26,820 nt of DNA from DAITQM01 sp039794245 (GCA_039794245.1 JBDIVS010000028.1:1-26820); one strand, 5' to 3'; positions 1 to 8,287 are shown, counted from the first letter of the stretch. Numbers and translations: made by a program. The notes: generated by a model from the letters alone, not told the origin.

Positions 1-84
1 TATGATGGCGCAAAATCTGTGTCGTTTTTTGGGAGCCTGTTTTTCGACAGCGTTCAGGCCGCCGATACCCTGTGTTTTCCATAG

Positions 85-108
85 TCGGACCATCTTAGCT
101 CGGTCCGA
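85..108. other. 7-bp perfect inverted repeat upstream of the dehydratase gene
   Basis: TCGGACC (85-91) and GGTCCGA (102-108) are perfect reverse complements around a 10-nt loop. No T-run follows on either strand, so it does not look like an intrinsic terminator. It ends 27 bp before the ATG of the dehydratase gene and could be an operator or an mRNA hairpin. The rest of 1-135 shows no gene I can support. Confidence 0.3.
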
Positions 109-135
109 ATAACTGGTCTAATCCCTTATATAAAT

Positions 136-1101
136 ATGACCCGCTCCGCCGCCGGGCGCGTGCCGCAACCTGCACTCCCCACTTTCGCCGATCTACAGGC
201 CGCCGCCAGGCGGCTTGAAGGGATCACCGTCATCACCCCGCTCATCGGCTGTGACCGACTCGACCGGCTGGCCGGCTGCCGATTGCGCTTCAAATGCGAA
301 AACCGCCAGCGTACCGGGTCGTTCAAACTGCGCGGCGCGAGCAACGCCGTCGCCCTGCTGCCGGCCGCGGTTTGCGGGGTCGCGACACATTCCTCGGGCA
401 ACCACGGCGCGGCGCTGGCGGCGGCCGCCGCCCACCGCGGGCTTAAAGCCCATATCGTGATGCCGGACAACGCCTCGCCACTCAAGCGGGCCGCGGTCGA
501 AGCCCTGGGCGGGACGATCCACGACTGCGCCCCGACCCAGGCGGCGCGGGAAGCGGGCCTCGCGGCGCTGGTCACCGGCGGCTTGCATCCGGTTCCGCCC
601 TACGACGACGAGCGCATCATCGCCGGCCAGGGCACGGTGGCGCTCGAGATGTTGGCCCAGGATCCGGAATTGACCGATCTTGTCGTCCCGGTCGGCGGCG
701 GCGGTCTGGTTTCCGGCTGCCTGCTGGCCGCCGCCCGCCACGGGGTGCGGGTCACCGGCGTTGAACCGGCCGGCGCCGACGACGCCTGCCGCTCGCTGGC
801 CGCCGGCCGGCGCGTCACCGACCACTGCCCTGAAACCATCGCCGACGGACTTCGGGCACTGGTCGGCGAGCGCAATCTGACCATCATGCAGGCCCATGCG
901 CTGCACATTCTGACCGTCAGCGACGTGGAAATCCGGGCGGCAATGGCCCTCCTCATCGAGCACCTCGGCGAGCGCGTCGAACCCTCATCGGCGGTCACGC
1001 TGGCCGGCGTGCTGAAGGATCCGGCGCGGTTCGCCGGGCGGCGTGCCGGGCTGGTGCTGAGCGGCGGTAATGTCGTCGATATGGGTGACGGCCGGGGCTG
1101 A
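136..1101 (+). CDS. PLP-dependent serine/threonine dehydratase-like protein
   Basis: The 321-residue protein has the fold-type II PLP enzyme signature of serine/threonine dehydratases. ENRQRTGSFKLRGA carries the Schiff-base lysine (K64), SSGNHG (86-91) is the substrate/PLP loop, PVGGGGLVSG (185-194) is the glycine-rich phosphate-binding loop, and SGGN lies near the C-terminus (309-312). The family eliminates ammonia from serine or threonine in the cytoplasm; close relatives include serine racemase and 3-hydroxyaspartate ammonia-lyase, which these motifs do not separate. The length fits the short form without a C-terminal ACT/regulatory domain, so isoleucine feedback as in full-length IlvA is unlikely. 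The ATG at 136 has no clear ribosome binding site. The gene stands alone and its neighbours give no pathway clue. Confidence 0.88.
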   Translation: MTRSAAGRVPQPALPTFADLQAAARRLEGITVITPLIGCDRLDRLAGCRLRFKCENRQRTGSFKLRGASNAVALLPAAVCGVATHSSGNHGAALAAAAAHRGLKAHIVMPDNASPLKRAAVEALGGTIHDCAPTQAAREAGLAALVTGGLHPVPPYDDERIIAGQGTVALEMLAQDPELTDLVVPVGGGGLVSGCLLAAARHGVRVTGVEPAGADDACRSLAAGRRVTDHCPETIADGLRALVGERNLTIMQAHALHILTVSDVEIRAAMALLIEHLGERVEPSSAVTLAGVLKDPARFAGRRAGLVLSGGNVVDMGDGRG

Positions 1102-1526
1102 TCGCCGCCGAATCCGGACGATCAGATTGTACCCAACAGTTGCATAAAGTTTGCTCGAATTTATTTCTTCATTAAATCAATAAGTTATGAGAATTTTAGT
1201 TAAAGAATCGAATTCACCTTGGGTGACGCGCCCGGTTTCTCGCCCGCTTGACCGAGAATTCCGGGAATTTATGCAGCAGTTGGGTGTATTTACCATTCGA
1301 TCATCCCGGTTTCCCCGCCTACAATACTCATCCCCGATCACCTTCTGGAGCCGCGTCCCACATCGTGGGCCGGGCCGGGGGGGGATCCCGATCATCGCTC
1401 TGTTGTAGGCCAAATCCTACACGAATTTCGGAAATGGCCTACAACACGACGGGACAACGGCCGATATCGCCGGCCGGGCGCCGCGCGTAAGATGGCGGTT
1501 CAGAGGTTTACCACACCGGGTGTCAC
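1102..1526. other. Intergenic spacer with an AT-rich segment, no convincing gene
   Basis: This 425-bp spacer holds a strikingly AT-rich stretch (about 1158-1215) in an otherwise GC-rich sequence, followed by a GC-rich part with several inverted repeats. Short open frames exist on both strands but show no protein-like composition or recognisable motif. Two copies of CCTACAA-type sequence (near 1319 and in the hairpin at 1402-1445) suggest a repeated binding motif. The AT-rich part may hold a promoter or be a trace of inserted DNA; I cannot decide which. Confidence 0.5.
1402..1445. repeat. 11-bp perfect inverted repeat upstream of the integrase-like gene
   Basis: GTTGTAGGCCA (1402-1412) pairs perfectly with TGGCCTACAAC (1435-1445) across 22 nt. 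Inside it is a second, overlapping dyad, TGTAGG-N6-CCTACA (1404-1421), so two alternative folds or binding sites are possible. It lies 81 bp upstream of the integrase-like ATG. The arms resemble but do not fit the integron attC core (GTTRRRY/RYYYAAC), because two extra bases follow GTT. An autoregulatory operator or a recombinase-recognised hairpin are both possible. Confidence 0.6.
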
Positions 1527-2495
1527 ATGAATATCGAATCTGACCTGCTGCAACAGATGAAAAGCAGGTTGCGTCACGAACACTACAGCCAGAACGTCGA
1601 AAAAGCCTATTTGTACTGGGCTCGTGCCTTCCTGCTGTTCCATAACCAGCGCCACCCGAGCGAACTCGGCCGCGCCGATATGGAGGCCTTCCTCAGCTAT
1701 CTGGCGCTCGACCGCTACGCCCCGGCCTCGACGCAGAGCCAGGCGATGCACGCCCTGTCGTTCATGTACAAGGACGTGCTCGGCGTCGCGCCGGCCTGGC
1801 TCGACCACTACATCAACGAGCGCGAGCAAGGCGGCCTGCCGAGCGTCCTCAGCGTCGCCGAGGTGCAGCGCGTGCTCGGCCACCTGTTTGGCCAGGAATG
1901 GCTGATCGCCGGCCTGATCTACGGCGCCGGCCTGCGCCTGCTCGAAGCGCTCAGGCTGCGCGTCCGCGACTTCGATTTCAATCAGAAACAGATCGCGGTG
2001 CGCAACAGCAGCGGCCAGGTCGTGCGCCATACGCTGCTGCCCGAAACGCTGCTCAAGCCGCTGCGCGACCACCTCGAACAGCGCAAGATGATCCATATCA
2101 AGGATCTGGCCGACGGCAACGGCGAGGTCTTCCTCGAACCGTATCTGCAACGCACCGCGGCGCCGCAAGCACGTTCGTGGGCGATGCAGTACGTCTTCAC
2201 CCAGGCCCGCTGCCTGCCGTGCCCGCGCAGCGACGGCAAACTGCGCCGCCACCCGCTCGACGAGCGGCAGGTGGCCCAGGCGATCGAACGGGCGGCCGTC
2301 GAAGCCAGCGTTTTCAAGCGCACCAGCGCCGACACGCTGCGCAACTGCTTCGCGGTGCACCTGATCCAACAGGGCGCTGACATCCCGACGGTGGAAGTCC
2401 TCGTCGGTCAGCTCGGTAGCCAGGCCGACTCCCCGGCCGAACTGCCGCGCCCCGGTATGGTCGTCTCACCGCTCGACCGGCTGTCGGTCAACTGA
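1527..2495 (+). CDS. Integron-integrase-like tyrosine recombinase lacking catalytic residues
   Basis: The 322-residue protein aligns by eye with IntI integrases along its length. It has an N-terminal SAM-like core-binding domain (HYSQNVEKAYLYW near 19-31; SYLALDRYAPASTQSQA), and the catalytic-domain entry GAGLRLLEALRLRVRDFDF keeps Arg I (R137). The extra IntI-specific segment is around 195-235 (RSWAMQYVF). The active site is degenerate. The beta-hairpin lysine is absent, the HxxR box reads DTLR (D269, R272 kept), the second GH box reads GQ (Q295), and no tyrosine occurs after Y222. The C-terminus still ends in the IntI-like SPLDRL. The frame is intact and long, so loss of catalysis with retention of a DNA-binding or structural role is an inference. 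No attC array is visible nearby. The start is the ATG at 1527, with only a weak GGGTG before it. Confidence 0.8.
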   Translation: MNIESDLLQQMKSRLRHEHYSQNVEKAYLYWARAFLLFHNQRHPSELGRADMEAFLSYLALDRYAPASTQSQAMHALSFMYKDVLGVAPAWLDHYINEREQGGLPSVLSVAEVQRVLGHLFGQEWLIAGLIYGAGLRLLEALRLRVRDFDFNQKQIAVRNSSGQVVRHTLLPETLLKPLRDHLEQRKMIHIKDLADGNGEVFLEPYLQRTAAPQARSWAMQYVFTQARCLPCPRSDGKLRRHPLDERQVAQAIERAAVEASVFKRTSADTLRNCFAVHLIQQGADIPTVEVLVGQLGSQADSPAELPRPGMVVSPLDRLSVN

Positions 2496-2565
2496 GCCCG
2501 GGATTGACTTCTCTCGCTAAGACACCGAGACTGAGTGATTCGTAACGGCAGGTCCGGGGGGCAAG

Positions 2566-3375
2566 TTATCCCAACAACCGCTTGACGATGTAGCCGCCCG
2601 ATTTTTCGTCGAATTGCAGTTCCAGCAGTTTTTCCCCGGCCGCCTGTTCGAGCAGCTCGCTGAAGCTGCGGAAACCGTGGTACGACTCGCTGAACCCGGG
2701 TTTGCGCCGTTTCAGGGCCTGCTTGACCATCGAGCCCCAGACTTTCTCTTCCTCGCCGCGCTCGGCGAACAGCGCCGCCGCGGTCTCCACCACCAGGTCG
2801 AGCGCTTCACGGCGCCGGACATCCTCCGGTTTTTCTTCTTTTTTCTCGGCTTGCTTGCTATCTACCTTTTTTCGTTTTACCGGTGCTCGCTTGCCGCTGT
2901 CGCGCACCAGATCGTCGTAAAAAATAAACTCGTCACAGTTGGCGATCAACAGATCCGAAGTGGCGTTCTTGACCCCGACACCGATGACGATCTTGTTGTT
3001 CTCACGCAACTTGCTGACCAGCGGCGAAAAATCTGAATCGCCGCTGATGATGACGAAGGTATCGACGTGGGCCTTGGTGTAGCACAGGTCCAGCGCATCG
3101 ACCACCATCCGGATATCGGCCGAATTCTTGCCCGATTGGCGGACGTGGGGGATCTCGATCAGCTCGAAGGCGGCTTCGTGCATCGCCGCCTTGAATTCCT
3201 TGTAACGCTGCCAGTCGCAATAGGCTTTCTTGACGACGATGCTGCCCTTGAGCAGCAACCTTTCGAGCACCTTGGAGATCTCGAACGCCGGGACGTTGGC
3301 GTCGCGGACGCCGAGGGCAATGTTCTCGAAGTCGCAGAACAATGCCATGTTGCGGGTCTGGGTTTGCGTGCTCAT
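2566..3375 (-). CDS. NYN-domain (LabA-like) putative ribonuclease with C-terminal LOTUS-type domain
   Basis: Residues 10-155 form a NYN/PIN-like nuclease domain. The acidic metal-binding residues are visible in CDFEN (D15), NSADIRM (D87) and SGDSDF (D113, D115), with GVG and NCDEFIFYDD typical of LabA/DUF88 proteins. A charged Lys/Glu-rich linker (about 160-195) leads to a C-terminal domain of about 75 residues (FHGFRSF-like SYHGFRSFSELLEQA, ending GGYIVKRLLG) that looks like an OST-HTH/LOTUS RNA-binding domain. The family is thought to cut RNA in the cytoplasm; the substrate here is unknown. It lies 72 bp downstream of hisIE on the same strand with no clear terminator between, so read-through from the his operon is possible. 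It converges with the integrase-like gene. Confidence 0.88.
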   Translation of the reverse strand: MSTQTQTRNMALFCDFENIALGVRDANVPAFEISKVLERLLLKGSIVVKKAYCDWQRYKEFKAAMHEAAFELIEIPHVRQSGKNSADIRMVVDALDLCYTKAHVDTFVIISGDSDFSPLVSKLRENNKIVIGVGVKNATSDLLIANCDEFIFYDDLVRDSGKRAPVKRKKVDSKQAEKKEEKPEDVRRREALDLVVETAAALFAERGEEEKVWGSMVKQALKRRKPGFSESYHGFRSFSELLEQAAGEKLLELQFDEKSGGYIVKRLLG

Positions 3376-3447
3376 CGCGGGGCCAGTGAGACAGGGCCTC
3401 TATGATACCCAAAGCTCGGCAAAGCCGCACTGATGCACCTGTTGGGT

Positions 3448-4050
3448 TTACCGCCGGCGGGCGACCAGTTCGGCATAAACCGCGGCCAGCGGGATCTGCT
3501 GCGCGGCGAGCAGCACGATAAGGTGGTAGAGAAGATCGGCGCTCTCTCTGACCACCGCGGCTTTGTCGCCGGCCACTGCGGCGAGCGCCGTTTCGACGGC
3601 CTCTTCACCCACTTTCTGTGCGATCCGGGCCGGCCCGGCGGCCAGCAGTTGGCCGGTGTACCCCTCGCCGCTCACCCGCCGGGCGTCGATCAGCGTCTCG
3701 AGATCGGCCAGGATCGCGCTCGCCGGCCCGCCGCGCTCGCCGAAACAACTCGCCCGGCCGAGGTGGCACACCGGCCCTTCGGGCATGGCCTGGACGAGCA
3801 GCGCATCGCGGTCGCAGTCGGCGCGGAGCGATACCAGGCGCAGGCGATGACCGGAGGTTTCGCCCTTCGTCCACAGGCGTTTTTTTGAGCGGCTGTAAAA
3901 CGTGACCACTCCGTCGTCCAGGGTTTTGGCCAACGCCTCCCGGTTCATGTATCCGACCATCAGTACCGCACCGCTCGCTGCGTGTTGGATCACCGCCGGC
4001 AGCAATCCGCCGCCCTTGGCGAAGTCGATGTTGTTTATGTCAATTGCCAT
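3448..4050 (-). CDS. hisIE: Bifunctional phosphoribosyl-AMP cyclohydrolase / phosphoribosyl-ATP pyrophosphatase
   Basis: This 200-residue fusion performs the second and third steps of histidine synthesis. The N-terminal HisI domain (1 to about 107) shows GYMNREAL, GETSGH (63-68), the Asp cluster ADCDRD (77-82) and VCH (94-96), which supply Mg/Zn ligands in the family. The C-terminal HisE domain (about 108-200) shows KVGEEAVE (146-153) and ESADLLYHL (169-177), the MazG-like acidic metal site. It is the last gene of the operon, and its ATG overlaps the hisF stop by 11 bp. The fused form is typical of gammaproteobacteria and some other groups. No rho-independent terminator is evident after it. 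Confidence 0.96.
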   Translation of the reverse strand: MAIDINNIDFAKGGGLLPAVIQHAASGAVLMVGYMNREALAKTLDDGVVTFYSRSKKRLWTKGETSGHRLRLVSLRADCDRDALLVQAMPEGPVCHLGRASCFGERGGPASAILADLETLIDARRVSGEGYTGQLLAAGPARIAQKVGEEAVETALAAVAGDKAAVVRESADLLYHLIVLLAAQQIPLAAVYAELVARRR

Positions 4051-4834
4051 GACTCGGTTCCTCGGGTGGCCTTACGTTCACGCCGGCGGCCAGCAAGCTG
4101 TGTTTGATCGTCGCGATATCCAGCGCGCCGCTGTGCAGGACGCCGGCGGCGAGTGCTGCATCGACATCGGCCGCGGTGAACGCCGCGATGAAATGCGCAA
4201 GGCGGCCGGCGCCGCCGGAGGCGACGAGCGGAATCGACAGCACCTGGCGCGCCAATTTGAGCTGTGCGAGGTCGTAGCCCTGCTGGGTGCCGTCGGCATC
4301 CATGCAGTTGAGGACGACCTCGCCGGCGCCGCGCGCCTGGACTTCGCCGAGCCAGTCGAGCGTCCGCCGCCCGCCGCTGGTCGTTTTGGCGGCATCGCCG
4401 GTCATCTGCCGCGTTTCGTAAACCCCGCCGCGTGCGATACTATCGACCCCGACGACAACGCACTGGCTGCCGAAGCGCTTCGCCAGGGCGTCGATCAACC
4501 CCGGCTGCCGCAAGGCTGGCGTATTGATCGAGATCTTGTCGGCGCCGGCGGCGAGCACCACCTCGGCCGCCGCCACCGACGTGATGCCGCCGGCGACGCT
4601 AAACGGGATATCGAGCACCGTGCCGACTTTGGCGACCCAGGCACGGTCCACACTGCGCCCTTCGGGGCTGGCGGTGATGTCGTAGAACACGATCTCGTCG
4701 GCCCCCTGGTCGCGATAGGCCAGCGCCCGTTCGAGGATGCCGCCCATATCGCGGTGATTCCTGAAACGCACGCCCTTGACCACCCGCCCGGCTGAGACGT
4801 CGAGACAAGCGACGATGCGCCGCGCAACGCTCAT
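4040..4834 (-). CDS. hisF: Imidazole glycerol phosphate synthase cyclase subunit HisF
   Basis: HisF is the (beta/alpha)8 synthase half of IGP synthase. It uses ammonia from HisH to turn PRFAR into IGP and AICAR. The catalytic aspartates are in ACLDV (D12) and VVGVDS (D131). SVAGGI, GADKISIN and the phosphate loops SGGAG and GVLHSGAL are all visible. The open frame extends upstream, but the ATG at 4834 starts the conserved MSVARRIVACLDV and overlaps the hisA stop as ATGA, so I take it as the start (264 aa). The C-terminus runs a few residues past the usual end and into hisIE by 11 bp. Confidence 0.96.
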   Translation of the reverse strand: MSVARRIVACLDVSAGRVVKGVRFRNHRDMGGILERALAYRDQGADEIVFYDITASPEGRSVDRAWVAKVGTVLDIPFSVAGGITSVAAAEVVLAAGADKISINTPALRQPGLIDALAKRFGSQCVVVGVDSIARGGVYETRQMTGDAAKTTSGGRRTLDWLGEVQARGAGEVVLNCMDADGTQQGYDLAQLKLARQVLSIPLVASGGAGRLAHFIAAFTAADVDAALAAGVLHSGALDIATIKHSLLAAGVNVRPPEEPSHGN

Positions 4835-5562
4835 GTCACCGCCTGCCGGGCTTCGGCGAGCGTGAACACGCCGTCGAGCAGCGCTTTGCCGATCACCGCC
4901 GCCGCGACCCCGGTGTCGCGCAACGCCTTGAGGTCGTCGAGCGTTGCGATACCGCCCGAGGCCTGGATTTCCAACTGCGGAGCAGCGCGAACCAGCGCCC
5001 GGTACAGGCCGAGATCCGGCCCGCCCAGCGTGCCATCGCGCTCGATCGCGGTACACAGAAGATGCTTCAGTCCAGCGGCCGACAAGCGCTCGACCAGGGT
5101 CCACAAAGGCCAGGTTCCCAGGCGGGTCCAACCATCCAGCGCCGGGCGGTATTCACCGCCGTCTTGCCGGACGTCGAGTGCGGCGACCAGACGCGCCGGG
5201 CCGAACCGGCCCAGCCAGGCGCCGAATGTTGTCGGCTTGCGCCCGGCGATACTGCCGGCGACCACCCGCTCGCACCCGGTGGCCAGATGCCGTTCGATAT
5301 CGGCTGCGCTGCGCACCCCGCCGGCGTATTGCACCGGCAAGCCCGCTTGGTCGGCGATTTGCGCCACCAGCGTGCCGTGGCGCGCGCAGCCGTCGCGCGC
5401 TGCTTCGAGATCGACCAGGTGCAACGCCGCAGCGCCGGCCTTGGCGTAACGCTGCGCCAGTTCGAGCGGGGCTGCCGGATATTCGACCGCGGTGGCGTAA
5501 TCGCCGCGCGTCAGGCGGACGGCGCGGCCCCCAATCAGGTCAAGTGCCGGGTAGATTTTCAT
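4831..5562 (-). CDS. hisA: ProFAR isomerase HisA
   Basis: HisA is the 243-residue (beta/alpha)8 isomerase that opens ProFAR to PRFAR, acting just before HisF/HisH. Catalytic D8 lies in PALDL and D130 in AALDV, matching the family positions exactly. HLVDLEAARDG, QYAGGVRS and the phosphate-binding ASGGIATLDDL are present. The gene overlaps hisH by 4 bp upstream and hisF by 4 bp downstream (ATGA), so translation is likely coupled along this stretch. Confidence 0.96.
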   Translation of the reverse strand: MKIYPALDLIGGRAVRLTRGDYATAVEYPAAPLELAQRYAKAGAAALHLVDLEAARDGCARHGTLVAQIADQAGLPVQYAGGVRSAADIERHLATGCERVVAGSIAGRKPTTFGAWLGRFGPARLVAALDVRQDGGEYRPALDGWTRLGTWPLWTLVERLSAAGLKHLLCTAIERDGTLGGPDLGLYRALVRAAPQLEIQASGGIATLDDLKALRDTGVAAAVIGKALLDGVFTLAEARQAVT

Positions 5563-6152
5563 AACGCTAAAAACGTTTCGAGCAGCGCCCGCCCGGCCGC
5601 CGCCGAACGTTCGGGGTGGAACTGGGCTGCAAGAAAGTTATCCCGTCGCACCATGGCCGGAAAAGCGGTGCCGTGCTCGCAGTAGGCGATCGTCTCACCG
5701 CCGGCCGGCGCGTGGTAGCCGTGCACGAAATAAGCCCACGGCGCCTCGCCCATCGCTTTGACCAAAGGTTCGTCGTGCGCCGCCCAATGGAGCTGATTCC
5801 AGCCCATGTGCGGCACCCGGATGCCCTCGCCAGGCGGCAGCCGCCGGACGATCCCCGGCAGGATGCCGAGGCAGCGCGTGTCATTTTCCTCGCTCGCCTC
5901 GTAGAGCAATTGCATGCCCAGGCAAATCGCGAGGACAGGTTGCGTCAGGTTCGGGATCAGCCGGTCGAGGCCGGCCCCGACCAGGCGCGCCATCGCCGCC
6001 CCGGCGGCGCCGACGCCCGGCAGTATCACGTGCGACGCGGCGCGGATCGCCGCCGCCTCGCGGCTGATCACCATCTCGGCGCCGAGCCGCGCGCCGGCAT
6101 AGCGTATCGAGCCTAAATTGGCACCGCCCGAGTCGATGATGACGACCGGCAT
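5559..6152 (-). CDS. hisH: Imidazole glycerol phosphate synthase glutaminase subunit HisH
   Basis: HisH is the class I glutamine amidotransferase that feeds ammonia to HisF. The nucleophile is C77 in AICLGMQLL, and the His/Glu of the triad are H179 and E181 in FHPERS. GVPHMGWN-like VPHMGWN and YFVHGYH are also conserved. At 197 residues it has normal length. The ATG at 6152 directly abuts the TAA of hisB with no spacer, and the 3' end overlaps hisA by 4 bp. Confidence 0.96.
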   Translation of the reverse strand: MPVVIIDSGGANLGSIRYAGARLGAEMVISREAAAIRAASHVILPGVGAAGAAMARLVGAGLDRLIPNLTQPVLAICLGMQLLYEASEENDTRCLGILPGIVRRLPPGEGIRVPHMGWNQLHWAAHDEPLVKAMGEAPWAYFVHGYHAPAGGETIAYCEHGTAFPAMVRRDNFLAAQFHPERSAAAGRALLETFLAL

Positions 6153-7217
6153 TTACAACACCCCCTTGCTCGACGGTACCGCCGTACCATCGCGGGCGAG
6201 CGCCGGGCGCAACGCCCGGCCGACGCCTTTGAACATCGCTTCGGCCATGTGGTGCGTATTGTCGCCGGCGATCTTGATGTGCAGCGCGGCGCCGAGCGCC
6301 TGCGCCAGGCTGTGGAAAAAATGGCGGACCATTTCGGCGCTCAGGCCGGCGATGACCTCGCGCGGCAGGCTGCCGCGCTGTACGAACCACGGCCGGCCGG
6401 ACAGATCGATCGCCACCTCGGCCAGCGCTTCGTCCATCGGCAGCACAAAGCCGTAGCGCCCGATACCGCGCCGCTCGCCGAGCGCCCGGTCGAGCGCCGC
6501 GCCGAGCGCCAGGGCGCAATCCTCGACCGTGTGATGATCATCGATCTGCCAGTCGCCCTTTGCCCGAAGTTCGAGCGCAAAGCCGCCGTGCACCGCGAGT
6601 TGCTCGACAAAATGATCGAAGATCGGCAACCCGGTATCGATCGTCACCGGCCCACGGCGATCGAGATCGACAACGGCCTCGATCCGGGTCTCGCCGGTAC
6701 ACCGTTCGAGGCGCGCCCGGCGCGGCGTGGCGATCAGCTTCCGGGTCAACGCCGGCCAGTCGAGCTCAGGTCCGAGCCGATACCCGGCGATCCCGAGGTT
6801 GGCCGCCAGGTCGAGGTCGCACTGCCGGTCGCCGATCACCGCGCTTTGCGCCCGGTCCAGATCGCCGGCGCGCAGGTAATCGAGCAACATGGCGATACCG
6901 GGTTTGCGCGTCGGGGCGTTGTCTGCCGGCTGGCTGCGGTCGATATGGATCGCGCTGAAGGTAATGCCCTGCGAGGCGAAGATCCTGAGCAGCAGGGCCT
7001 GCGGTCCGTTGAAATCCGCTTCCGGGAACGCCGTGCTGCCGAGGCCGTCCTGATTGCTGACCATCACCAGCTCGTAACCGGCGGCGAGCAGCTCGCGCAG
7101 GCACAAGATGACCCCGGGCACGAGGTCGAACTTGGCGAAGCTGTCGATCTGCTCGTCCGGCGGCTCGACGAGCAGCGTCCCGTCGCGGTCCAGAAAAAGG
7201 ATTTTTCTAAGTCTCAC
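6153..7217 (-). CDS. hisB: Bifunctional histidinol-phosphatase / imidazoleglycerol-phosphate dehydratase
   Basis: The 354-residue fusion carries out two non-consecutive steps. The N-terminal HAD phosphatase (1 to about 165) has the DRDGT nucleophile motif (D10, D12), SNQDGLG and VIGDR. The C-terminal IGP dehydratase has DDHHTVED (226-233), FFHSLA, THHMAEAMFKG (321-331) and the terminal PSSKGVL. The E. coli phosphatase domain holds a structural Zn through C93, H95, C101 and C103. With the same numbering this protein has D93, S95, A101 and T103, so the zinc site is gone while the RKP that follows is kept. The start is GTG at 7217, overlapping the hisC stop (GTGA). Confidence 0.95.
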   Translation of the reverse strand: MRLRKILFLDRDGTLLVEPPDEQIDSFAKFDLVPGVILCLRELLAAGYELVMVSNQDGLGSTAFPEADFNGPQALLLRIFASQGITFSAIHIDRSQPADNAPTRKPGIAMLLDYLRAGDLDRAQSAVIGDRQCDLDLAANLGIAGYRLGPELDWPALTRKLIATPRRARLERCTGETRIEAVVDLDRRGPVTIDTGLPIFDHFVEQLAVHGGFALELRAKGDWQIDDHHTVEDCALALGAALDRALGERRGIGRYGFVLPMDEALAEVAIDLSGRPWFVQRGSLPREVIAGLSAEMVRHFFHSLAQALGAALHIKIAGDNTHHMAEAMFKGVGRALRPALARDGTAVPSSKGVL

Positions 7218-8287
7218 CGCCCATTCTCCAGGAAGGCGAGCAGGCGGTCATTTTCGCGCGGCGCGCCGACCGTGATCCGCACGCAACCAGTCAGGCCCGG
7301 CTGTGTGCTTTGCTCGCGCAGCAATATGCCGGCGCGGCGCGCCATTGCCGCCAGCGATGGATCGCGGCTTCTGACCAGCAGGAAATTGGCGCTGGAGGGA
7401 TAAACCGCATCGATGACCGGCAGTGCCCCGAGCGCCCGGTACAGACGCTCGCGTTCGCGGCGGATCAGCGCCACCCGGCGGCGCATCTTCTGCATCCCGG
7501 CCGGCGCCAGCGCGGCCAGCACGGCATCGGCCGCCGGGTGCGATATCGGATACGGGGCGATGATTTTGGCGGCCAGCGCGACAACCTCCGGCCGGGCGAT
7601 CAGCGCCCCGAGCCGCGCCCCGGCCAGGCCCCAGGCCTTGGACATCGTGCGCAGGATCACCAGGTTCGGCACGGATGCCAGATCGGCGGCCAGGCTCGGC
7701 GCGCTGGCGAACTCGATATACGCCTCATCGACCACGACCAGCGCCCGCCCGGCCAGCGCCCCGGCCAGCGCCAGGATCTCGTCCCGCCCCACCAGCGCTC
7801 CGGTCGGATTGTTCGGCGAACACAAAAACACCAACCGCGCGCCGCTTGCGGCGAGCGCTGCCTGGTCGATGCCGGCTGCCGGGCGATCGGATGACTGGAC
7901 GAGTGGGATGCGTTCGACGCCGGCGCCCTGCACCCGTGCGGCCACCTCGTACATCCCGAAACACGGCGGGCAGACCGCGATCCGGTCGCGATAGGCCGTA
8001 CAGAACACCCGGATCAGAAGGTCGATGCCCTCGTCGCTGCCGCGGGTCAGAAGCAGGGCGTTTTCTCCAACCCCGTAAAACCGCGCCAGATGCCGGCGAA
8101 TCGCCGCGGGCTGTGGCGCCGGATAGCGGTTCAATTCCGAGCCGGGCGACGGCCCCCACGGCAGTTCGTTGGCGTTCAGGACAACCGACCCGGCCGCCGG
8201 CAGCCCGCCGGCGCGGGCCGAGGCATAAGGTTCGAGTGCTAGGATTTCGGGGCGTGCCAGGTCGATCGGCGCGATGCCGTCCATCAC
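7214..8287 (-). CDS. hisC: Histidinol-phosphate aminotransferase
   Basis: HisC is a fold-type I PLP aminotransferase converting imidazole acetol phosphate to histidinol phosphate with glutamate. It has the family landmarks NANELPWGPSP, NRYPAPQP, RGSDEGIDLLIR, SPNNPTG (158-163), VVVDEAYIEF (D187, Y190), the PLP lysine K217 in TMSKAWGLAGARLG, and the substrate-binding arginine in VRITVG (R337). The length of 357 is normal. It overlaps hisD by 4 bp at its start. A second in-frame ATG follows immediately (MMDG), so the start could be three bases later. Confidence 0.96.
   Translation of the reverse strand: MMDGIAPIDLARPEILALEPYASARAGGLPAAGSVVLNANELPWGPSPGSELNRYPAPQPAAIRRHLARFYGVGENALLLTRGSDEGIDLLIRVFCTAYRDRIAVCPPCFGMYEVAARVQGAGVERIPLVQSSDRPAAGIDQAALAASGARLVFLCSPNNPTGALVGRDEILALAGALAGRALVVVDEAYIEFASAPSLAADLASVPNLVILRTMSKAWGLAGARLGALIARPEVVALAAKIIAPYPISHPAADAVLAALAPAGMQKMRRRVALIRRERERLYRALGALPVIDAVYPSSANFLLVRSRDPSLAAMARRAGILLREQSTQPGLTGCVRITVGAPRENDRLLAFLENGR

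Noticed and set aside
1402..1445. An integron attC recombination site
   Set aside because: The arms start GTTGTAG instead of GTTRRRY, the element is short, and no cassette-like gene array follows.
1177..1490. Several short open frames in the spacer before the integrase-like gene
   Set aside because: They overlap on both strands, have no ribosome binding site or recognisable motif, and one is full of palindromic DNA.
3376..3447. Rho-independent terminator after hisIE
   Set aside because: Short dyads (ACCCAA/TTGGGT, CGGC/GCCG) are present, but no T-run follows on the minus strand.
4040..5131. Longer hisF start giving 363 residues
   Set aside because: The extension is hisA in another frame; the ATG at 4834 begins the conserved HisF sequence.
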